Source: Porogramme epimiltina
Taxonomy: Eukaryota > Basidiomycota > Agaricomycetes > Polyporales > Polyporaceae
Length of the DNA: 13,366 nucleotides
NCBI GenBank assembly: GCA_900155495.1
Contig: FTLJ01001384.1
Span: 1-13,366 of the forward strand
Reading direction: 5' to 3'
Position numbers and translations under genes: made by a program. Below the pieces are notes generated by a model. It searched no databases. It was not told the DNA's origin and saw nothing but the letters and a program-made list of their open reading frames with translations. Shown here one piece after another: positions 8,021 through 13,366 of the stretch; positions within the stretch are counted from its first letter, which is position 1; every line of letters starts with the position of its first letter.

Positions 8021-11000
8021 CTACTCTTGACCAAATCCAACAGTTTCCCTGCAAATCATCAACCCCGTCAGTACGCCCATCTCGAGTGATAGGAGCGCAA
8101 TGCCACTCACTCTACAGCCCACGTCAGCTTCTGCTCCAGCGTCTCGTAGTCCTTGTACGGCGGCAGGTCGATTCGGTTGAAGCACGTGTGGCTCTTCGGC
8201 AGCTGGTTCGGGTCGCCCGACTTCTCGATCGTGAACCGCCGCGGTCCGTCCGAGCCCTGCAGGTCCTTGAAGCCGTTGACGGGGATCCGTGACGTGCCCG
8301 TCGCGAACTGCAGCAGCCGCGACTTGCGCTCCGGCGGCCAGCTCCGCACACACTTCCAGAACCACTGCACGACCTCGTCGTTGACCTCATACCCGCGGTA
8401 GTCGGTGAACTTGATCCAGTCGTCCCTGCACCAGTGCCCCGTGAGACCAAACACGAGATGGGACGCCGCAATGTCACTTACACATCGATCTCGGACATAC
8501 CACCAATGAGCAGCTCCAGCTCGCGCTCGTCGAACACGTTGATGAGGTCCTGCGGGATGAGCTCCGAGAAACCAGACATGAACGCGTCAAACTGCTCCTT
8601 GACGCGCCGCGAAATGCGGTACTCAACGATGAGGCTGACGTAGTCCTTCTTGTTCTCCTCCGTCACCGAGATGTCTGCGCCTCCCGGCTTGAGCTCGACA
8701 GTGACCATCTCGCCAAAGCGGTCCTCCGTCGTTGTGAACGTCTCGTCAATGACATCCGTGATGTCGTTGTCCCTGCATACGGCATGATCGTGAGCCACAT
8801 CCGGGACAAGTAGAGATAGGGATGGAAGGGGAGATGTAGATGCGGATGGTGAACACGTACAGCATCCAGCTCAGACCACGGTACAGGTCCGCGTCGACGC
8901 TCTCGAGGTCCGCGATAACGACCTTCTTGCGGAGCACCATCTTGTAGAACGCGGTGACGAAGTATGCATCCAAGAACCGGCGGTGGAAAATACCGAGGCC
9001 CAAGCACCGACCGATGAACTTGAAATAGTTCAAGTGCTCAGGGTTAACGCCGGACGCCGGGTTGATCTGCAGCGTGTAGTTGTCGTGCGCCGAGTACTCG
9101 AACAGACAGTAGAACGGGTTGAACATCTCATGAGAGAGCAGGAAGAAGAACTCCCTGTCGCCGCAGTTAGCGAGCCGAACATACTCCCGACGCGGAGCCG
9201 GCGCACCTAGAAAGACCTCCGTAATCAAGACCATCCTCTCCCTCGAACTTGATCATCAAGCGCTTCTTGAGGTCATTTGGCGTCTGGCGCATGATCTCCG
9301 CGTAGCTGTCCTCGAAGATATGGTTACGCCGGACCTTGATCTGACAGTTACCGGGTTGGTTGCGCATCGCAGGCTGGCTGCGGAAGTAGATGAGCTTCCT
9401 CCGGAAATCGCGCTTGTATTGTGGCACATTCGCGTCGAGCGTCGACGGCAGACGCGGGTCGTCCCACGTCGTCGTCTTCGTGTTGTGATCCACGAAGTAC
9501 ACACGGGCGGTGGAAGTGAGACGCATCTCCCACCCGGACGGCAGCGGTCCAAGCTGTGAGATCGTCTGGGGCTGGAGAGCTGAGTTCTGCCCGTTGGGGC
9601 CCATAACGCGGATGACGGTCTGCCGACGAGGGTCGACCCAAGTCGTTGTCCGTGTGTTGTGATCCACATAGTAGGGACGGCCTTGTAGGGTGTGACGCTC
9701 TTCCCATCCGGCTGGCAAAGGCCCGAGACCACCGGCCGCAGCCGCAGCGTTAGGAGCGGGGGCGCCAGCTGCCGGCTCCTGACCAGTGACGGATCCGGTG
9801 CGCGCGACAGTGGCATTGCTCGTATCCAGCATATCATCGACGAGAATACGACGGTTATGCTGGTTGCGTGCAGCGTTCGTCTCACCATCCTGGTTGTGGG
9901 AGTTCACAGTCTGGCTAGCCGAGGGACGGTGCCAGGTGGTCGTGCGCGTGTTGTGATCCACGTAGTAGGTACGGCCGAGGGGGTCAATACGACGCTCCCA
10001 TCCTTGCGGCAGCGGGCCGTACTGGTCTTCGTGGGGGTTGAAGTTGCGCGTCTGGGCGTTGTTGTTGGACGCCGTCTGAGCTGCCGCGCTGGCGTTGGTG
10101 GTCGCTGGGACCTGAGGGGAAGGGGCAGCGACGGCACTGCCGCCGGAGCTGATAGGGCGAGCAGCAGCCGGCTGAGCCTGCTCGGACTCGGGGGTGGTCG
10201 CAACTTGGGGGACGGGCATGGAGATCGCGGATTCCTGAGTGGTGGAGGGGGCGGTAGCACTGGGCGTTCGGGAGAGAGAGCCACCGGAAGGAAGGTTGGT
10301 GGAACTAGCACTGGCTGACGGGCCAACACTCAGGTTGTTAAGGCTCTCAGTGACGCCGTTGACCTGGGAAGGTCCGGGATTGCTGATGGGCTGGCTGACA
10401 TTGGTGGAAAGATAAATGATGAGCTTCCCGTGAACGACTAGGTTGTCGTTTGACTTCTTGAGGTCAAGGGTAAGCATCTCTGCAGCAATAACGTCAGCAT
10501 AACATCACTAAGCAAGGGCGGTAAGGCACGCGGTGCTGTGAGCGGTGGGCGCCCAGTCTCGATACGGGTGGGATGGAGACACATAGAGAAGTGGTGTTGT
10601 ACTTTGAAACCCACAAGGATAGCGCGCCAGGGAACTGCGGTGGAGCGATAGCCCGACCTCATGCATGACGCGAATCCAAGAAGGGCGCTGCGACACACGC
10701 TCACTGCACCCGCGCCACGGAGGGCAGAGGAAGGTCGAGGAACGCACCATGTCCTCCCAGCTCCAGGTCAATCACATCGCTGACTTTGACGTTGACGACG
10801 CCAAGGAAGCCCTGGTCCCGTTTCTTGAATTTGCGCTGGTCGAAGATCTGGACGGCAATCACAGAACTGTCCTTGACGGTACTGGAAGGAGGGACCGGAG
10901 GGAAAATAGTGCGTGCTCAGCACAGTCGCAGGTGGAGGCGATGGACGGAGTGGGCGGTGCGAGGACTCACATGTCGAAGCTCTCGTTCCAGTACGGGTTG

Positions 11001-11256
11001 AGAGTTTTCTTCATTACGCTCGTAGTGTGTGTCTGCTCGGCATCGACGGTGATGACAGCGAAAGGGTCCGGGAGACGGAAGACCTCGCGCTTGGAGAGAC
11101 CATCTGCGGCGACGACTGTGCGAGGATGAGGCGGAGACGATGTTGAGACCGGATGGGGACATACCTGTGATCCTGATGCGCTTCCTTGAGGGGCGTAAGA
11201 GGAGAGTGGGGGCAGATAGGAGGGGGGACTCACGGGGTGCCCTGCGTTGCCGACAT
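8021..11256 (-). CDS. RSP5: Rsp5/NEDD4-family HECT E3 ubiquitin ligase (C2-WW-WW-WW-HECT)
   Basis: Transfers ubiquitin through a catalytic cysteine thioester to PY-motif proteins or adaptors, acting in endocytosis, endosomal sorting and transcription control. Exons, reading down the minus strand: 11256-11234, 11184-11165, 11115-10971, 10881-10748, 10479-9207, 9154-8861, 8772-8482, 8425-8111, 8048-8021; sum 2523 nt, 840 aa (yeast Rsp5 is 809). C2, residues about 8-135: [45 protein letters not shown] Ser/Pro/Ala-rich linker follows. The WW domains are at about 262-293, 360-391 and 418-449, each with GPLPxGWE and DHNT(R/K)TTTW. HECT fills the remainder: [45 protein letters not shown] with catalytic Cys808 located 32 residues from the end (as in Rsp5), and tail [11 protein letters not shown] 11256 is chosen because C2 starts right after it and the frame upstream shows no nearby ATG. 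Intron 4 is unusually long (268 nt). Confidence 0.97.
9455..10018 (-). repeat. Three WW-domain coding repeats in RSP5
   Basis: WW1 is encoded at 10018-9923, WW2 at 9724-9629 and WW3 at 9550-9455. On the plus strand the 14-mer GTGTTGTGATCCAC recurs exactly at 9480, 9654 and 9948, encoding the VDHNT core. WW1 ends TTTWHRP where WW2 and WW3 have WVDP or WDDP, a difference also seen in the first WW domain of Rsp5 relatives. Confidence 0.85.
10480..10747 (-). other. Long intron (268 nt) after the C2-coding exon of RSP5
   Basis: The donor GTGCGT follows GGH plus one base, and the acceptor GCTGCAG precedes the codon completing Glu108 and then Met109. A CTGAC branch-like motif lies 14 nt upstream of the acceptor. 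All the gene's other introns are 49-104 nt. Nothing in any frame continues the C2 or linker sequence, so I see no missed exon. Confidence 0.75.
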
Positions 11257-11460
11257 GGCAGGGGTGGGTGAGGTGAGAGGGGCCTGCAGACGAGGGACGG
11301 AGGGGAGAGGAGGGAGAGAGAGAGGGGCGTGATGGTCGTTGGAAGAGGCTGGAGCCGCGTTCGAGGAGAGCAAGGACCTGCTCGCCTCATCTCCCACAGC
11401 CTCGGCGTCTCCCCCGCCTTCCCATGTGCGCCATCTGCCGACCCCGCCCACAATTGGCCC
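11257..11460 (-). promoter_or_regulatory. RSP5 upstream region with CT-rich tract
   Basis: Immediately upstream of the RSP5 start codon, 11259-11330 is strongly purine-biased on the plus strand, with GGAGGGAGAGAGAGAGGGG at 11308-11326. It is therefore pyrimidine-rich on the transcribed gene's sense strand, as is common in fungal core promoters and 5' leaders. No clear TATA box is seen. Confidence 0.45.
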
Positions 11461-12289
11461 TCGCCCGGCCGTCGGCGGCCTCCGTTTGGCAGCAGCCCGC
11501 GACGCTCCCCGTCCCCGGCCAGCTCTCCCCGCCGACGTCGCCCGCCGAGCCTATCCCGGCGCCGACGTCGACAGCGCCCCCGCGGCGGGCAGCCTCTCTA
11601 CACGCGCATCGAACGCAACTCGCCCTTCACCCGGCACAGAATCCCCGCATCCGCACCCGTCTCGCCTTCCGGTCCGTGCACATGCTTCGGGCCCTTCTCC
11701 GAACTCCAGTCTCCCACTCAGCCCTCAGGCACCCTCCGACCTGAGCCAAATCCAAATACTCCAGACCCGCCCTCCTGACATCATCCTTGCGACAGAACCA
11801 CCCGCGCGCAGAGAATCCGTCTCCAAGGGCCCAGGATCCTCCCGCCAGACGCCTCCCATACCTATTTCTGGCTGAAACAAGTGCAAGCGCACTCGGAAAC
11901 CTACGCCTGCCTAGCGCACCCGGCGTATGCGTCACTCGAGCTGATGACTGGTTCTTCCCATCTACCTTCACTAGGGACATCGCCTAAAACGACAGCGATC
12001 ATATCGGGTCCGACGATCCTCGCGTGCGCGCACAGAGTACAAACCCCTCTACTCATTCTCTACGACCCTTGGTGCAATCGGTCCTGGATCTTCTCCCGAT
12101 AAGTGCCTCAGGAACTCGCCAACATCTACTGGCATCTACTCCACAACACCGAGGACATGACGTCTAGCTCCGCGCCCCTTCCAGTCAACACTATCCAACT
12201 CCCGACTCGTCGCACATACGGACATTGTGCTCCCCAGGGGCGTGCCTGTCCTCAGGAAATCAGGGCAGCTGCGTGGAAATTTCTAGCAT
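11461..12289. other. GC-rich stretch without a confident gene
   Basis: Overlapping plus-strand frames are open between about 11330 and 12350, but their products are Pro, Ser and Arg-rich low-complexity sequence or start at non-ATG codons, and none contains a domain I recognise. Part may be the RSP5 promoter and part the leader of a plus-strand transcript. I could not build a multi-exon model with convincing splice sites. Confidence 0.4.
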
Positions 12290-12426
12290 GGGGGATTACC
12301 GCTTTCCGCAGAGTCCCACCTCGCAGCCTGCATTGTTCGCCCTTGATAATCTGAACTCTGCCAAAATCAGATCCCCCGACCCACGCCATCCACCCTCCCT
12401 CCTACACATCCGGACAGGTAGCTGAA
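12288..12426 (+). CDS. Weak candidate: short ORF or first exon, product unknown
   Basis: An ATG at 12288 opens a 45-codon frame beginning MGDYRFPQSPTSQPALF and ending in TGA at 12424-12426. A potential donor GTAGCT occurs at 12418, and a 53-nt intron to CAG at 12470 would be possible. No longer plus-strand frame follows it toward the right edge, no domain is recognisable, and the composition resembles a disordered N-terminus. It may be chance. Confidence 0.15.
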
Positions 12427-12688
12427 CATTCACATAGACCGTCTCATTTGCTTCCAAATTCGCCAAGCAGTGTACACACCTGCCTCGGCGCGAACACAGC
12501 CTATACTCCCGTGTGGCACAACATGATGTCTGTTTAATGTCAAACACCTGATTCGTACGTATTTCGAGTATATCCATCCCCCATGCGCCCGATACATGTA
12601 CCAGTTCTTGTTCCTTCCTTATCATATTCTCATACTCCTCGTTCAGGCCCATGCCGAACTCTGGGGGCCTTTCGAACACTGGGAGCAT
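12296..12688 (-). CDS. Weak candidate: hypothetical protein, possibly spliced
   Basis: An ATG at 12688 opens a 130-codon frame. Its first 47 residues (starting MLPVFERPPEFGMGLNEEYE) have balanced, acidic-to-mixed composition and look protein-like. A possible donor GTGTTT follows at 12547, after which the frame becomes Cys/Arg-rich and less convincing, so it may be a first exon only. A TAG lies in frame 10 codons upstream. I recognise no family. It overlaps the plus-strand candidate at 12288, so at most one is likely real. Confidence 0.22.
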   Translation of the reverse strand: MLPVFERPPEFGMGLNEEYENMIRKEQELVHVSGAWGMDILEIRTNQVFDIKQTSCCATREYRLCSRRGRCVHCLANLEANETVYVNVQLPVRMCRREGGWRGSGDLILAEFRLSRANNAGCEVGLCGKR

Positions 12689-12744
12689 GGGAGTAGTACG
12701 AGTGCAGATACGCCGCTAAGGTTCAGCATCGGAAAATAACACAC

Positions 12745-12773
12745 GCTTGAATACAGATCACGTTAATTCAAGC
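12745..12773. repeat. 8-bp inverted repeat with 13-nt loop
   Basis: GCTTGAAT at 12745-12752 is exactly complementary in inverse order to ATTCAAGC at 12766-12773. It lies in the AT-richer right part of the window, outside any confident gene. Confidence 0.5.
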
Positions 12774-12910
12774 AACATCCTTTTGACACAGGCTTTATAC
12801 GATAAGAGAACGGCGAGGACGGAGGTAGAGTCGTCAGGGTGTCTTCTAGTCAGTGCTCAACACCATCAAGCCTAACGCCGGAGAAACACCGCGGCCACGT
12901 CGCGGGAGAT

Positions 12911-12976
12911 CTGCATCACCAAATTTCCTTAAGTCAGACGGTGCATTGCAGCGGCTTACTCAGTGATGCAGTGCAC
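12911..12976. repeat. Nested inverted repeats
   Basis: CTGCATCAC (12911-12919) pairs perfectly with GTGATGCAG (12963-12971). Offset within it, GTGCATTGCA (12941-12950) pairs with TGCAGTGCAC (12967-12976) with one mismatch. The right arms overlap, so the two pairings are mutually exclusive. Confidence 0.5.
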
Positions 12977-13001
12977 GGTAGCCGCCCATCTGCGCGGCTG
13001 A

Positions 13002-13050
13002 ATGTCTGATCTCGCGCGGCCAGACATCGCGGGCGCCGGCCATGTCTGAT
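13002..13050. repeat. ATGTCTGAT direct repeat with an inverted copy between
   Basis: ATGTCTGAT occurs at 13002-13010 and again at 13042-13050, spaced 40 bp. The inverse CAGACAT lies between at 13021-13027, so either copy can pair with it. The second pairing encloses a GC-rich loop containing GGCGCC. Confidence 0.55.
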
Positions 13051-13051
13051 A

Positions 13052-13100
13052 ATACATAGTAGCCTTAGCCTATGTATGATCATACATAGTCGCACTATGT
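13052..13100. repeat. Perfect 20-bp palindrome within an alternating ATACATAG/CTATGTAT array
   Basis: CTATGTATGATCATACATAG at 13070-13089 is a perfect palindrome centred on TGATCA. A further ATACATAG lies upstream at 13052-13059 and CTATGT downstream at 13095-13100. Four half-sites therefore alternate in orientation over 49 bp. No coding sequence is seen here. Confidence 0.7.
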
Positions 13101-13366
13101 TATTGATGATAGCACACATATGTAACGAAAGCGCACACCACGAAAATATGTAATCGCGCGTCGAACACGAGCGAACAAAAAAGCGAGGGATCAATTGACA
13201 CAATATAAAAATTTACGCTACCGCCGTGCGAGCCTTCATCTGAGTACTTAGACACTTCGAGGTGTTGGAGATACAGATAGCGAGGATGAGGATGAGGGAT
13301 ACTACTACCTCATTGGCTAGAACGTAAAATGGCGAATATTTAACAGATAAGGGGACAAGGCGGGGG
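13101..13366. other. AT-richer right edge without recognised features
   Basis: This last stretch contains short A runs (for example around 13175 and 13205) and no convincing ORF, RNA gene or repeat longer than a few bases. It could be the promoter of a gene beyond the window, but nothing visible proves it. Confidence 0.4.

Noticed and set aside
9480..9961. Recurring GTGTTGTGATCCAC considered as a CRISPR-like or mobile repeat
   Set aside because: The three copies fall exactly on the VDHNT core of three WW domains, so protein-level repetition explains them. Spacing is irregular.
9692..10318. 208-codon plus-strand frame opposite RSP5
   Set aside because: It is antisense to the WW domains and Ser/Pro linker of RSP5. 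Its Gly/Arg/Val-rich composition is what the complement of that coding sequence produces.
10480..10747. Possible intronic box C/D snoRNA in the long RSP5 intron
   Set aside because: The sequence near the acceptor (GTGATGTTATGCTGA) places C-like and D-like boxes only a few bases apart, with no terminal stem or guide space.
11329..11875. Overlapping 149- and 178-codon plus-strand frames upstream of RSP5
   Set aside because: Their first codons are GTG/TTG or lie in the RSP5 leader. The products are Pro/Ser/Arg low-complexity, and several frames are open together because stop codons are rare in GC-rich DNA.
12934..13203. 89-codon minus-strand frame across the palindrome cluster
   Set aside because: It crosses the inverted-repeat array, has Cys/Arg/Ile-rich composition with no domain, and looks like a chance opening.

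Overview
The window looks like nuclear DNA of a filamentous basidiomycete, probably an agaricomycete. Coding sequence is GC-rich and genes are tightly packed. They are cut by many introns of about 50-65 nt with GTRNGT-type donors, CTRAC-like branch points and YAG acceptors. No genus is assigned. I reconstructed three conserved protein genes exon by exon by reading frame, splice signals and family motifs. All boundaries are predictions made by eye.

Region by region: (1) Positions 1-2325, plus strand: the 3' part of a diaphanous-related formin (end of FH1, whole FH2, C-terminal DAD), 8 exons, 5' end outside the window. (2) Positions 2326-2951: convergent 3' flank with no convincing gene and a 20-bp near-palindrome. 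(3) Positions 2952-7180, minus strand: a complete M1-family zinc aminopeptidase (Ape2/Aap1 type), 27 exons and 899 codons, with an in-frame upstream ATG at 7486 that would add an acid-free, arginine-rich leader. (4) Positions 7487-8020: 3' flank of the next gene plus aminopeptidase promoter. (5) Positions 8021-11256, minus strand: a complete Rsp5/NEDD4-type ubiquitin ligase (C2, three WW, HECT), 9 exons and 840 codons. (6) Positions 11257-13366: no confident gene. It holds the RSP5 upstream region with a purine/pyrimidine-skewed tract, two weak ORF candidates, and an AT-richer right end full of short inverted repeats including a perfect 20-bp palindrome.

The three genes are ordinary housekeeping functions: actin-cable nucleation for polarised growth, peptide turnover, and ubiquitination of membrane and other substrates. 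They are not an operon, and I see no sign of a shared pathway. The most unusual feature is the aminopeptidase gene structure. The code for the GAMEN motif and for the stretch after the HEXXH zinc site is broken into exons of 19, 17, 14, 22 and apparently 4 nt. A separate intron near its 3' end fits only as a GC-AG intron. I found no mobile element, CRISPR array, RNA gene or obvious novel multi-gene system.
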